Assembly (NCBI GenBank): GCA_943736015.1
Contig: OX031062.1
Location: 60,376,962-60,440,961, forward strand
From: Tridacna crocea
Taxonomy: Eukaryota > Mollusca > Bivalvia > Cardiida > Cardiidae
DNA: 64,000 nt
Direction of reading: 5' to 3'
The translations under genes were made by a program, and so were the position numbers. Position 1 is the first letter of the stretch. Every line of letters starts with the position of its first letter. Positions 1 to 11,163 of the stretch are shown here, piece after piece. The notes beneath the pieces were generated by a model. It saw nothing but the letters and a program-made list of their open reading frames with translations. It did not search any database and was not told where the DNA came from.

Positions 1-34
1 AACGGGGCTCTTTGTGCAGAGCCGCAATATCGTA

Positions 35-193
35 ATGGCGGCCGCACGAGGGGCGTCGGTCCCACTTGAGGACAAGAAGAAATTCGATTTTCTTCTCCTA
101 TACTCTGTTGGCCGAACTACATTCGCCAACACGTTCCGAGTGATTTGTCGTGTCAGTCTGGGAAGTGCCCCCGCAGGAAATGTCATTTCCTGA
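35..193 (+). CDS. Possible first coding exon of an unrecognised gene
   Basis: A 52-codon reading frame opens with ATG in a good translation-start context (cgtaATGGCGGCC) in GC-richer sequence than its surroundings. The peptide begins MAAARGASVPLEDKKKFDFL, continues LLYSVGRTTFANTFRVICR, and ends at TGA at 191-193. A possible splice donor (gtcagt) follows codon 39 at 152. I do not recognise the protein. No matching downstream exon was found, and an antisense frame (98-319) is also open, so this is only a candidate. Confidence 0.25.
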   Translation: MAAARGASVPLEDKKKFDFLLLYSVGRTTFANTFRVICRVSLGSAPAGNVIS

Positions 194-547
194 ATTTTCA
201 CTCGATTCTGGAACCAAGTCCATTGCCTTTCTTAGAAACCTTTGTCCCCTCAGGGTATAAGGTTTTTTATGGAATAAACAAAGTATTATATCCAAGAAAT
301 CACTGTTCTTGTCTTTCACCTAACAATACACAATAATGAAATATATATCCTTTGCCGAGATATGAAGTTATAAAACAGAATTTTTTAATAGAAATGCTGA
401 ACAAAGAAGACTGTGGCTTATCAGTAATCCAGGAACAACACTCTGAGGCTGACCACGTGACCAGTCAACTTGCTCACTCCTATAAATTAATCCCGATTGG
501 TAGTTGGGATAAACAGAATTGTGCTGTCTAGTAAAGAGATGAGTTAA

Positions 548-775
548 TTAACCCTTTACTCCATAGATACTCATTTCTACACATTGCTGGTAGGAACCTT
601 TGGAAAACATTGTGGAAAAAGGTGAAATTGCTCGTGACGAGCAATTTCACCTTTTGTCACAATGTTTTCAATGCTATCAAAAGGTGTCATTTACACTAAG
701 AAACAGCTTCATCCTTGCTGTTATTTAGGGTCAGTTAGAGATGCCATAGAAATGCCTTATGGAGTAAAGGGTTAA
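548..775 (+). mobile_element. Family B TTAA hairpin MITE
   Basis: Flanked by TTAA. It opens with CCCTTTACTCCATAGATACT and closes with TTATGGAGTAAAGGG. The central hairpin stem is AAGGTGAAATTGCTCGTGAC followed by its complement. Family B differs from family A in its arms and hairpin apex but shares the stem base AAAACATTGTGG. This copy shares its last TTAA with the next element. Confidence 0.85.
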
Positions 776-1001
776 CTCTTTACCAAATGGCAAAGATTTT
801 AGATTTGTCCAAATTAATAACATTTACAGATGAAAATTTAAATTGGCTTAAAAGGTGAAATTTTCCCTTGATGGGAAAGAAAACATTGTGGGGGGAAAGA
901 AGAAAATGCTGGTAAAGAGCATATTTTCCTTTTCCCACAAAGTTTTAAAATGGCTTCTTTCTCAGGGTTGTTAAAACTTGGGATCATGTGGTAAAGGTTA
1001 A
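772..1001 (-). mobile_element. Family A TTAA hairpin MITE
   Basis: Family A consensus has a left arm CCCATTACCACACAATCCCT, a central hairpin AAAACATTGTGGGAAAAGGA-GAAAATGCTGG plus complement, and a right arm with GTCGTCTGCAAATGC. This copy is reversed and diverged (stem read as GAAAATGCTGGTAAAGAGC). It shares TTAA with copies on both sides. Confidence 0.75.
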
Positions 1002-1126
1002 CTCTTTAAAACAAAATTACATATGTTAATAAGCCTGATGAAAACAGCTTCGGAAAACTTTGTGGTAAAAGAAGAAATGCTGGTAACAAGTCTTCTTTTC
1101 CTACAATATTTTCCTCCCTTTTTCAT

Positions 1127-1355
1127 TTAACTCTTTACAATTTAACAAATTTTTGGATTTGTTCAAATTGAAAGCATATGCAGTCAATAAAATAAAAGTG
1201 AATGAAAATTTAAAATATGTTTTGTAAAAGGCAGAAAACATTGTGGGCAAAGGAGAAAATGCTGGTTATCAGCATTTTCTCCTTTTCCCATTATGTTTTT
1301 CGAAGGCTTCTTTCTCAGGGTCGTCAAAAGTAGGGATTGTGTGGTAATGGGTTAA
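1127..1355 (-). mobile_element. Family A TTAA MITE, reversed
   Basis: TTAA at both ends. The hairpin GGAGAAAATGCTGG/TTATC is intact at about 1250-1295. The region just before it (998-1130) is a decayed copy that has lost one hairpin arm. Confidence 0.8.
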
Positions 1356-1490
1356 ACTATAAAAATTTGTCACCTGCAAAAATTAATGCTTTCAGGTTAA
1401 GCAAGTCTTAAGTTTGTCATTTGCTTTAGAGTTAAAAGAGAAAGATAGTTATGCCTGAAAGTTTAAAGGAATTTAAAAAGACCTGTTATT

Positions 1491-1717
1491 TTAACTCATT
1501 ACCACACAAGAAAATTTTGGACTGGTCCAAATTGAAAGCATTTGCAGACGACAAAATAAAGGTGACTGAAAAATAGAAATTTGTTCTGGAAAGGGTAGAA
1601 AACACTGTGGGAAAAGGAGAAAATGCTGGTTACCAGCATTTTCTCCTTTACCCACAGTTTTTTCAAAAGGCTTCTTTCTCAGGGGCGTCAAAAGTAGGGA
1701 TTGAGTGGTAATGGGTA
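1491..1717 (-). mobile_element. Family A TTAA MITE, reversed
   Basis: A well-preserved copy with stem base AACACTGTGGG pairing to CCCACAGTTTTT. Its right TTAA is interrupted (read as GGGTAA) by the element that starts at 1717. Confidence 0.85.
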
Positions 1718-2189
1718 ACACCCCGGTTACACAGACTGTCGGGCTTACATTGATTTCAAATCGGTCTAATTATTTCAATTTTTTTCGCTTTTGATCGGTT
1801 GTCATAGGTGGCTTTATTTCAAGCTGTTTGTGTGTTTCATGGATTCCATATTTCAATTCTCAGCTTTTTACATTGGTGATTAGTATCGGTACATCGGTGG
1901 CTCTTCGGTGGCTTGTCGATGGCCTGTAGATGTGATATCGGTGGTAGATAAGTGGTCAATCGGTTATTTTGTAATATTTTCACTGATTGAGAATTTTAAA
2001 CATGTTTAAAAATCTCAATCGGTAACTTTTCATCGATGAAATTCATCTTTTCCCGATAGCTTTTGATAGGTTGAGAATAGGTGACTAATATGTGACATCG
2101 GAGGTAAATAGGTTTTCGTCGGTTCCCTCCCTACTTCGGTTACAAAGACTACCTATTTATCAGCGATAGCTCTGTGTAACCGGGGTGTT
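1717..2189. mobile_element. Non-autonomous element with 19-bp inverted termini
   Basis: AACACCCCGGTTACACAGA at 1717-1735 is repeated as an exact reverse complement at 2171-2189. The interior holds short inverted runs such as TTTTAAACATGTTTAAAAAT and no open frame of note. It has landed in the terminal TTAA of the preceding MITE. TA on both sides is compatible with a Tc1/mariner-type duplication, but the family is not proven. Confidence 0.75.
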
Positions 2190-2299
2190 AAAGAAAATGA
2201 AGCTGTCTCTGTCAAAATATTTTGAACTGCAACTTCATACAGACTAATCAAACACATATAAGCCATGTGCTATGAAAAAGGGGACAATGCATCTGCAAG

Positions 2300-2825
2300 A
2301 AGTATTTACTCAGGTCAGTCTGCACAACAGTCTCCGTGGGATCCCGGGCGATTTTTTACTGTATAGAATAAGACCTCAGCCTTTCTCTATGGCATGTCGT
2401 ACAAGGTGACTAAAATTAGAGACAAACAGCTGCTTTCCTCATAATTCATAGGATTGCAGCAGGCTGGTTGGTTCTTGTTCCAAATCCTATATTTTTTTCT
2501 TGATGTAAATAGGGTTTGAAATGGGAATCAGTTGGCCTGTGGGACCCCGTGTGGTTTAATCAGGGGTATAAGAATAAACCACTGCAGTCCTGCAATGGTC
2601 ACATCTGCCATTTCATCTGGCAGAATAAACGTGACAGCATGCATGTCGTAAAAGGCGACAAAAGGGGCATCATTTTGTGTTTTGTCCATTCCTCATTTAT
2701 CATGTTTGTTTTATGTTGTTGCATGTATGTTATTTTCACCTCGCATTGTTGTTTACTAAGTGAGTGCGCCCAATATGACCTACGTTGTCGTTGGGCCTTA
2801 AAACGCTATTCATTCATTCTGCACA
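2300..2825 (+). repeat. SINE-like or low-copy repeat region
   Basis: Contains the GGCATGTCGTACAAGGTGAC / GCATGTCGTAAAAGGCGACA pair at 2392 and 2640 and a tail GTTGTCGTTGGGCCTTAAAA followed by ATTCATTCATTC. This arrangement resembles the conserved 3' part of invertebrate tRNA-derived SINEs. A 140-codon frame across 2516-2938 runs through this repeat and is not taken as a gene. Confidence 0.35.
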
Positions 2826-2983
2826 ACAGCGTAGGCTTACCTGGGAAAAAAACTTTCGTTATTGGTCAAATTTCTGTATGTCAAACATCCAGTTTACCTG
2901 ATGATAGAGTGGATTGTGAGACAAAATGTATTTTATGAAAATATGTGATGACATGCTTGGTATCATGGTTCACCAAGATGCTT

Positions 2984-3225
2984 TTAACCCATTACCACAC
3001 AATCCTTACTTTTGACGCCCCTGAGAAAAGCCTATGAAAACACTGTGGAAAAAGGAGAAAATGCTGGTAACCAGCATTTTCTCCTTTTCTGCTTTTCTCC
3101 TTTTCCCACAGTGTTTTCTACCCTTCCCAGAACAAATTTCAATTTTTCAGTTACCTTTATTTTGTCGTCTGCAAATGCTTTCAATTTGTACCTGTCTGAA
3201 ATTTTGTTGTGTGGTAAAGAGTTAA
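2984..3225 (+). mobile_element. Family A TTAA MITE with a duplicated stem segment
   Basis: Forward copy flanked by TTAA. The descending stem contains CTCCTTTTCT twice (about 3081-3105), a small internal duplication next to the hairpin apex. Confidence 0.85.
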
Positions 3226-3455
3226 GACCCCTTTTGTCAGAGCATAGCTCAATTATGTAATGAGAGAAATTGTTGGCAATTTTAATACGGCGATAATTGC
3301 CTTTTAATTATTCAGCTCCTATAGGACAGTGGATAATGAATATGCCAATGTCAAACTCTTCATTCAGTTTCTATTTCATTTTTCATTTTTGTGTTACATG
3401 TCGTTAGAGTGACAAGTTAAACCTAGCTGATAATCCTCCTCACATATATTTTTCA

Positions 3456-3717
3456 TTAACCCATTACCATACAATCCCTACTTTTGACAACCCTGAGAAA
3501 GAAGCCTTTAGAAAACATTGTGGGAATAGGAGAAAATGCTGGTTACCAGCATTTTCTCCTTTTCCCACTATGTTTTCTACCCTTCACAAAACACATTTCA
3601 AATTTCTGCCCTTCACAAAACAAATTTCAAATTTTCAGTCACTTTTGTAATTATTGTCGTCTGTAAATGCTTTCTATTTGGACCAGTCTAGAATATTGTA
3701 GTTTGGTAATGGGTTAA
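3456..3717 (+). mobile_element. Family A TTAA MITE with right-arm duplication
   Basis: Forward copy with TTAA ends. The right arm contains two copies of TTCACAAAACA-ATTTCAAATTT (about 3583 and 3612), making it longer than usual. Confidence 0.85.
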
Positions 3718-4099
3718 ACCATTATCGTCTGCTGACAATATTTTTGGCTCTACAGCTGATGACATTTGACTACTGATAGAAGTTATTTTTTTCTTTTGAC
3801 ACAATATTTTTTTGGTAGTTATGTGCAAAATTTTAACTCCTGTTGATTATCTTCAGGTCTCGAGGGTATCATATTACCATTCAGACATAAACTCATAAAC
3901 TCAGACATTGAAGGCCTATTCAGTTGACAGCTTGGGAAAATGTCATGGGAAAAAGAAGAAATTATTTATGGCAAGCAATTGAGTATTTTTCAATGATGTT
4001 TGCCTGCTAGAAAAATTGAGATTCTTATCCGCAATAGCGCATAAAGGTGCTTTTACATGTACATATTGAATGAATCCTAGAAATTCATAATTAATCATT

Positions 4100-5105
4100 T
4101 ACAGTCACAGAGTGTTCATGCTGAGCTTTGTGATCATGCTGTGTCTGCCGTGTATCGTTTGTTGTCAACTTTTACCTTATGTATGCTCTAGAGGCCACTG
4201 CTTTTGTCAGATGCTCATGAAACTTGATCAGATTATTTGTCTTGATGATATCTTGTATGAATTAAAATGGGTCATATCAGGCAAAAACCTGGTCACTACG
4301 TTGTTTCTTAGAAAAACCTTCTGCACGCTGTAGAGGACACATTTGAAGTCCATTTAAAACCCCTGAAAGCTGGTCACAGTGTTTGTCTAGTTGATATCTC
4401 AGATGAGTTCTAAAATTGGTCATGGCAGGTCAAAAGCTAGGTTACTAGTTATCCCTTGTTGAAGGCAGGACATAGTTTTGTTGTCTGTCCATCCTTATGC
4501 TGTCCATCTGTCTATGTGTACATCCGAAAGAATATCTCCAATACTATTGGACGGAATTTTTTAAACTTTATTCACTTGTCAATAACCCATTTTTTTTTTA
4601 ATTGATGAAAATTTGGCTGGGACCAATCTTAAGTTAACTCTTTACCACACGAGAAAATTTTAGACTGGTCCAAATCTTAACAAAACCTTGTGCATGCTCT
4701 AGAGGCCACATCTTCATGTAACTTGGTCAGAATATTTTTCTTGATGATCAATATGATGAAATTGAAAATGGGTCATAATGGGTAAAAAAAATCTAAGACG
4801 CCATGGCAAATCTTGGAAATCTAGAGGCTAATTTTCTGTGCAGTACTTATGAAAAGTGGTCAGAATCTTTGTTTTGATAATATCTAGAATGGGAAAATGG
4901 GCTATTTTTGGCTAAAAAGTAGGTCCCTGAGGGACATTTTAGAAAAACCTTGTGACCAAACTATAGGCCAAATTTTCAGTCCAATACATGTAATTATGAA
5001 AGCATGGTAGAATGTCTGTCATAATATCTCAATAAAAATTGAAAATAGTCATGTTTGGTCAAGAGACACAGGTGAGCAACTTCGGGGCCATCATAGCCCT
5101 CTTGT
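4100..5105 (-). repeat. Degenerate tandem-block repeat ending in CATCATAGCCCTCTTGT
   Basis: Blocks of roughly 160 bp recur with phrases such as CTAGAGGCCA, GAAACTTGATCAGA, TTGATGATATCT and AAATGGGTCAT. The block ends at 5085-5105 with GGGCCATCATAGCCCTCTTG, the reverse complement of the start of the elements at 7064 and 43673. A 45-bp family A fragment is embedded at 4635-4680. Confidence 0.6.
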
Positions 5106-5265
5106 TTGTACTGAGTAAAGATTGGTTGTTCTATGAACAAGTGTTTATCATGTTGGAATCAAAATAATTTTCTTTCTTTCATGGTTGGTTGTTCACTAGC
5201 TCTTTACTAAACAACAAAATTTGGACTGGACAAAATTCAAAGCATCATTCTGCAGACAACAAATT

Positions 5266-5480
5266 TAACTCTTTACCACACAATCCTGACTTTTTATGAC
5301 TGTGAGAAAAAAAAGCCTTTGAAAACATTTTGGGAAAAGGAGAAAATGCTGATAACCAGCATTTTCTCCCTTTCCCACAATGTTTTCTACCTTTCCAAAT
5401 CAAATTTCAAATTTTTTATTTACACCGATTTTGTCCTCTGCAAATGCTTTCAATTTGGAGTGGTTGTAATTTTTTCTGAA
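5266..5480 (+). mobile_element. Family A TTAA MITE, right end lost
   Basis: TTAA and the hairpin (GGAGAAAATGCTGATAACC plus complement) are clear. The right terminus fades out after TTCAATTTGGAGTGG. A reversed fragment (5205-5268) lies directly before it. Confidence 0.75.
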
Positions 5481-5895
5481 ATCCTTATTTAGACCATGAT
5501 TAGCTTTATGATTATTGCTATTGTAACATATGATATAAAATGTTACCAAAGAGTGGCATAGGCATTATATAAATACTACGTGATAACTGACCATTAACCT
5601 CTGTTTAGTTCAGGTACATATTCAAATTTCCTAAATACAATAGCTTGCTGGCTTTCTGTCAAAGCAAGTATTTGTCTCAATTTTGTGTTGTGTGATGTTT
5701 TATGCTGTAAAATTAAAGTTCTATATGTTAATGTGTAAGTAACTGTTAATAGTAAATTGTAACGACTACAACCATGAATTGTGATGTGCACAATTGTTGA
5801 AGATTAAAAAAAAAAAATTTAAATGATAGACAGGATTTATGTTCTTTTTTGCTTCTTGCCATGTACCGGTAATATCTTGAGTATTGGCAGGGTGC

Positions 5896-6123
5896 TTAAC
5901 CCATTACCAAACAATCCCTACTTTTGAAGACCCCGAGAGAGAAGCGTGTAGAAAACCGTGCAGAAAAGGAGAAAATGCTGGTAACCAGCATTTTCTCCTT
6001 TTCCAAAAATGTATTCTACTCTTCACAAAACAAATTTCAAATTTTCAGTCCGTTTCATTTTGTCGTCTGCAAATGCTTTCAATTAGTAAAAACCTAAAAT
6101 TTTTTTGTTTGGTAATGAGTTAA
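5896..6123 (+). mobile_element. Family A TTAA MITE
   Basis: Complete forward copy between TTAA 5896-5899 and TTAA 6120-6123. The stem base is altered to AAAACCGTGCAG. A decayed copy without hairpin follows to about 6280. Confidence 0.85.
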
Positions 6124-6305
6124 TACTTTAAACCCTCTACCATGCTCCTTTGAGTTTTAAAAACTATGATGGAAAAGGCTTTTGAAAACATTGTGGTAAA
6201 AATGCTGGTCGATCAAGCTACCATTGTCTTCTGCAAAAACATTCATTATGGCCTTGTTTGAAATTTTGTAAAGGGTTATGGGGGTCGTGCCTCACTGTCC
6301 TTGTA

Positions 6306-6320
6306 CGGCAGGTACGTACG

Positions 6321-6352
<32 letters not shown>

Positions 6353-6354
6353 CA
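6306..6354. repeat. (GGCA)n microsatellite
   Basis: About ten uninterrupted AGGC/GGCA tetranucleotide units. Confidence 0.95.
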
Positions 6355-6421
6355 TTGTAAACGGTTGACCATAGTGTAAAAGTTTGCGTATGCTTATTGA
6401 CTTGTTGCCATCAGATTTGCC

Positions 6422-6628
6422 TTAACTCTTTACCAAATGACAAAATTTAAGACTAGTCCAAATTGAAAGCATTAAAAACTACCCGTAAATGTGAATCAAA
6501 AATTGAAATTCAGTTTGGGAAGGGAAGAAAAACAATGTTAAAAAAGGAGAAAATGCTGGTTACATCAATGTTTTCAACAGCTTTCTTTTTCAGGGTTGTT
6601 AAAGGCCGGGATTGTGGTCAGGAGTTAA
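6422..6628 (-). mobile_element. Family A TTAA MITE, hairpin arm deleted
   Basis: Reversed copy with TTAA at both ends. The descending hairpin arm is missing (GGAGAAAATGCTGGTTACAT then directly TCAATGTTTTC). Confidence 0.75.
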
Positions 6629-6746
6629 CATTGATTAAATTAAAAGTGCCTTCATATGGTTCAGTTGAAATCAGCCACATGAATCATTTATCTTTTAAGA
6701 AAAGGGATCCTTCGAGGCTCAGTGGTAAAGTATAGGACTTGACCCA

Positions 6747-6942
6747 CATTCACCAACCATTCCTAACAATATTCTTGGTCCAAATCTAGATTTTGAAAGT
6801 AACACACCTTCTGATTGGCTAAACCAAATGGTTTAGCCAATCAATTTGGTTTAGCCAATCAGAAGGCGCATTACTTTCAAATTGAGAAAATTCTTGAGAA
6901 TAAGACTGAGAATACTCATAAGAATGGTTAGTGAATACAGGC
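6747..6942. repeat. Long foldback (hairpin) repeat
   Basis: CTTCTGATTGGCTAAACCAA (about 6809) pairs with TTGGTTTAGCCAATCAGAAG (about 6845). The pairing extends imperfectly outward through TTGAAAGTAA/TTACTTTCAA to ACCAACCATTC/GAATGGTTAGT. A shorter relative, CATCTGATTGGCTGA/TCAGCCAATTAGATAG, lies at 17777-17815. Confidence 0.8.
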
Positions 6943-7063
6943 CCAAATGAGGCCCTGGGTTTTTGTGGGACTGTCCTAGCACAAGACACTTCAGAGCCCT
7001 AGCTTAGTACTGGTGGAACCCAGGAAATATATGAATATGTGGGATGTTGCTGTGATAAAACTG

Positions 7064-8349
7064 AACAAGAGGGCCATTATGGCCCTGTATCCCTCCACTG
7101 GCTAATTCGTGAAAACACTACAAGCAAAACATTACATTATTTGGCCAACTGGTTTCAAACTTGAGGGCATATAATTTTTTTCCATGAAAACCTACTACAA
7201 AAAAGTTGTGACCCCTGGGCAAATCCAATTTTGACCACAAAGCTATAATTACTTGAATCCTGGTGGAAGTCTACAAGATAAAGCCCCATACCAAATAATA
7301 CAGGTTTACAATGTGTGGTTATAAACAAGAAGATTTTCAAAGTTTTCTCAATAAAAAGCCCTGTAAAACATAAAACCCATGAGATAGGGCTAAATTTAGT
7401 GGTCCTAGTCTTTATTATGGTTAGTAACAAGATGACTTAGAAAGTTTTCACCACAAAAGCCCATGTAAAACTTGTGACCCCTGGTGTGGGGACAAACTTG
7501 ACCCTAAGGCTATAATTTGGGCCCTCCTGGTAGAGGCCCACTAGATAAAGCTACATGCAAAATTTGGTAGCCCTAGGCCTTATGGCTAGGTACAAATAGA
7601 TTTTTAAAAAATTCCCAATATGAGCCCATGTAAAACTTGTGACCCCCAGGACAGGACTAAATTTGACCCCAGGGCTACAATTTGAGCACCTTTGGTAGAC
7701 AACCACTTGATAAAGCTAGATGCAAAATTGAGTCGCCCTAGGCCTTATGGCTTGGTACGAACAGATTTTTATAGTTTTCACTATATAAGCCCATATAAAA
7801 CTGACCCCGGGGCCGGGCCAAATTTGACCTCTGGGCTATCATTTGGGCACTCTGGGTAGAGGTCTATTAGATAAAGCTACATGCCAAATTTGGTAGCCCT
7901 AGGCTCTATGGCTAGGTACCAGAAGGATTTTAAAGTTTTCCCTATAAAAGCCCATATAAAACTTGTGACCCACGGGGCGGGGCCAATTTTGACCCCAGGG
8001 CTATTATTTGAAGGAACTTGGTAGAGGTCCACTAGATAAAGCTACATGCCAAATTTGGTAGCCCTAGGCCTTATGGTTTCAGAGAAGAAGATTTTTAAAA
8101 GATTTCAATATTTTTCAGTTTTGTTGCCATGGCAACCAGAGTTTTTGAAGGAATAAAATTCTTTCAAGGAATTCTGAAGAGGACTATGGCGGGATCATTT
8201 CTGTGAAGTTTCATCAAAATTGGATGGGTAGTTTCAGAGAAGAAGATGTTTGAAATAAAAGTTAATGCACGCACGCACGCACAGACGGACGCACGCCAGA
8301 CACCGGGCCATGACATAAGCCCGCTGGCCTTCGGCCAGTGGAGCTAAAA
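7064..8349 (+). repeat. Tandem-block repeat bounded by GAGGGCC and GGAGCTAAAAA
   Basis: Starts AAGAGGGCCATTATGGCCCT and ends CTGGCCTTCGGCCAGTGGAG-CTAAAAA. Between them are about five blocks of roughly 155-160 bp with phrases AAAGCCCATGTAAAACTTGT, GACCCC, CTAGATAAAGCTACATGC and GGTAGCCCTAGGCCTTATGG. Near the end are a (GCAC)n/(GACG)n tract and GCCATGACATAAGCCCGCTG. No reading frame is conserved. Related copies are at 36650-37078, 43673-44886 and, with other internal blocks, 20085-20446 and 47931-50226. Confidence 0.75.
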
Positions 8350-8789
8350 ATTGTTTAAGGCAGTGTAAACCACCATTCAATCAATCACAAAACTACAGGA
8401 ATATGATTGTCTATGAGAGGCCTTTGAAACGAAAAATATTTTGTTTCGTTTTAAAAACAACAACCTTTCATCTCAGTTGGTCTTGCATTTTCTTTTAATG
8501 ATTTCAAGGTTTTTTCTTTAAAAAAAAAAACATTAAACTTTTCAATTATTTTTAACAAAGAAAACAATTTCTTTAGAATATGATGTGAGGGTTTCATCCA
8601 TTGTCAAATTCAGGTACTTTTAAACTCTTTACCACACAATCCCGACTTTTATTTTGTCAACTGCAATTGATCTCAATTTGGAATGTTCCACAATTTTGTC
8701 GTACAATTCATGGCTAAAAAGGTATGGACAAGGGTAATTGATCAGCAGACAGATGCTGATTTCTGCATCAATTACAGCTTAACCGAGTC

Positions 8790-9018
8790 TTAACCCTTTA
8801 CCCCATAAGGCATTTCTATGGTTTCTCTAATTGACCCTAAATAACAGCAAGGATGAATCTGTTTCTTATGTGTATACAACACATTTTCATAGCATAGAAA
8901 ATATTGTGGCAAAAGGGGAAATTGCTCGTTATAAGCAATTTCACCTTTTGCCACAATGTTTTCCAAAGACTCCAACAAGCAATGAGTAGAAATGAGTATC
9001 TATGGAGTAAAGGGTTAA
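8790..9018 (-). mobile_element. Family B TTAA MITE, reversed
   Basis: Opens CCCTTTACCCCATAAGGCAT and closes TATGGAGTAAAGGG between two TTAA sites. The hairpin GAAATTGCTCGTTATAAGC is present. A right-half family A fragment follows to 9125. A family A remnant also lies at 8622-8707. Confidence 0.85.
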
Positions 9019-9204
9019 ACAAATATGTACCATAAAAGGCAGCATTTTCTCCTTTTTCAACAATGTTTTCTAAAGGCTTTTTTCTCAGGGTCGTTAAAAG
9101 TCGGGATTGTGTGGTAATGGGTTAAGACATTACTGTGAATGATGATATTACTTCATTGCATGCAAAAGTTCTGGACTTCCATCCAATGAAATTCAGTCCT
9201 CTCA

Positions 9205-9432
9205 TTAACCCATTACCACACAATCCCTACTTTTGACACCCTGGAAAAGAAGTCTTTTGAAAACATTGTGGGAAAAGGAGAAAATGCTGGTAACCGGCAT
9301 TTTCTCCTTTTTCCACAATGTTTTCTACCTTTCACAAAGCTAATCTTTATTTTTCAGTCACTTTCATTTTGTCATCTGCAAATGCTTACGATTTGGACAA
9401 GCCAAAAATATTGTCGTTTGGTAATGAGTTAA
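9205..9432 (+). mobile_element. Family A TTAA MITE
   Basis: Full forward copy. The apex reads GCTGGTAACCGGC, one mismatch in the stem. Confidence 0.9.
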
Positions 9433-9516
9433 GCGTAAAAGGGTATTTTCTCCTTATCCCATTGCGTAGAGAAACTTTTTTCCACATTGTCTTGAAAAAC
9501 TCTCACAAGAACAGAC

Positions 9517-9748
9517 TTAAACTCTTTACCAATCGACAAGGTTACGGACTAATCCAATTTAAAAGCATTTGCAGAAGACGAAATAAATGTGACTGAAAAA
9601 TCAGAATTTGTTTTGGGAAGGGTAGAAAACATTGTGGGAAAAGGAGAAAATGCTGGTTACCAGCATTTTCTCCTTGTCCCACAATGTTTTCTAAAGGCAT
9701 CTACCATTCAGAATCGTCAAAAGTAGTCATTGTTTGGTAAAGGGTTAA
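9517..9748 (-). mobile_element. Family A TTAA MITE, reversed
   Basis: Complete copy with AAAACATTGTGGGAAAAGGA stem and TTAA ends. Confidence 0.9.
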
Positions 9749-9894
9749 CCATTAGTAAATACATGTATGTGAAACATGTTTTGAACTTCTGTCACTTTCA
9801 GAACTTTGACCCACTACCTCAAGACTGTTTTGCAATAATGGTTTTCGAGTCGAACACAGTTTAGTATTAAGAAAGGGACAACTATCTTGCGTGA

Positions 9895-10114
9895 AGACCT
9901 ACTTTGTCCCAAATGACAAAATGTTTGACTTGTCTAAATTGAAAGAATTTGCAGAGGACAAAGTGCATGCTTGTATCTGACTTTAGATGTGCAGAAAACA
10001 TTGTGGGGAGATGAAAAAATGCTGGTATTACCAGCATTTTCTCCATTTGTTACAATGCTTGTAAAAGCTTTTTTCTCCAGGACTGTAGAAAGTGCATATG
10101 TGGTAAAGGGTTAA
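9895..10114 (-). mobile_element. Family A MITE, left end degraded
   Basis: Hairpin remains at about 10000-10045. The left TTAA is no longer recognisable. The right TTAA is shared with another decayed copy spanning 10111-10301. Confidence 0.7.
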
Positions 10115-10297
10115 CTCTTTACAAAACAACAAAATTTAAGACTTATTCTGCTTGAAATGGTTTGCAAATTAGATGTGCTTTAACTGGATTTGACTTTGGA
10201 TAATTAAAAAAAAATAATGAGAAAAGGATATAATGCTGGTTACCACCATTCTCTCTTTTCCCCACAATGTTTTGTAGTCTTTTTCCTCTGGGTTAGT

Positions 10298-10526
10298 TTA
10301 ACTCTTTACCACTCGAGAAAATTTTAGACTGGTCCAAATTGAAAGCATTTGCAGACGGCAAAGTAAAGGTGACTAAAAAATAGAAATTTGTTCTGGGAAG
10401 GGTAGAAAACACTGTGGGAAAAGGAGAAAATGCTGGTTACCAGCATTTTCTCCTTTTCCCATAGTGTTTTCAAAAGGCTTCTTTCTCAGGGGCGTCAAAA
10501 GTAGGGATTGTGTGGTAATGGGTTAA
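10298..10526 (-). mobile_element. Family A TTAA MITE, reversed
   Basis: Complete copy, stem AACACTGTGGG/CCCATAGTGTT. It starts at the TTAA that ends the decayed copy before it. Another reversed copy follows at 10573-10798, with termini worn to TCAA and GTTG. Confidence 0.9.
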
Positions 10527-10572
10527 CCTGTGATGGTTTGTAGAGAGTTGAAAGAACACAATAATAGTCTTT

Positions 10573-10798
10573 ATCAACCCTTTACCACACAACCAAATTT
10601 TGGCTAGTCCAAACTGAGAGCATTTGGAGACTACAAAATAAATGTGAATCCAAAATTGAAATTTGATTTGGAAAGTGTAGAAAACATTGTGGGAAAAAGA
10701 CAAAATGCTGGTTACAAGCATTTTCTCCTTTTCCAACACTGTTTTGAAAGGCTCTCTTTCTCACAGTCATCAAGTCGAGATTGAGTGGTAAAGAGTTG
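10573..10798 (-). mobile_element. Family A MITE, worn termini
   Basis: Reversed copy with apex GCTGGTTACAAGC and stem base AACATTGTGGG/CCAACACTG. It lies downstream of HROB, beyond its stop codon at 11117. Confidence 0.8.
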
Positions 10799-11116
10799 AG
10801 TACTTTCATAACTGTGGTTGCTTTTGTGACCAGAGTAAATCAAAATCAGAATACACAAAATGTACAGTCTGATCTATGACCTACAGACCCCACTCAGTTG
10901 TGAAAATGAACATAACAGCAATCATAAACATTTTAGTTATTGTGGTCCCACTTCTAGACCGAAACTGTTTGTTGGCTTTGAGCGAAAATGTATGATACAG
11001 GGTGTAAAATGAATATATAATGATAACTGAATATTCCAATGCAGTCCTGTAAGGTCAAAGCTTTCACATCCCACCATTGTTTAGAGTTCATTTTCCTAGT
11101 GTGAAAATCTTGTGCA

Positions 11117-11163
11117 TCAAGTGAGATCATCTGTCAACTGGGAGAGGATTTCATCGCTGAGAT
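11117..11163 (-). CDS. HROB: HROB terminal coding exon
   Basis: Acceptor aatttttttcag; completes WED-D-LSDEILSQLTDDLT and stops at TGA 11119-11117. The acidic/leucine tail resembles the DDLDGLLSELPEDF tail of vertebrate HROB, and the phase fits exactly. Confidence 0.85.

Noticed and set aside
2516-2938. 140-codon plus-strand frame
   Set aside because: It lies across SINE-like repeat sequence, has no recognisable domain and no splice or promoter context.
6700-6750. tRNA gene, from GGCTCAGTGGTAAAGTA
   Set aside because: It resembles an A box only. No cloverleaf or B box could be drawn; at most it is a SINE head.
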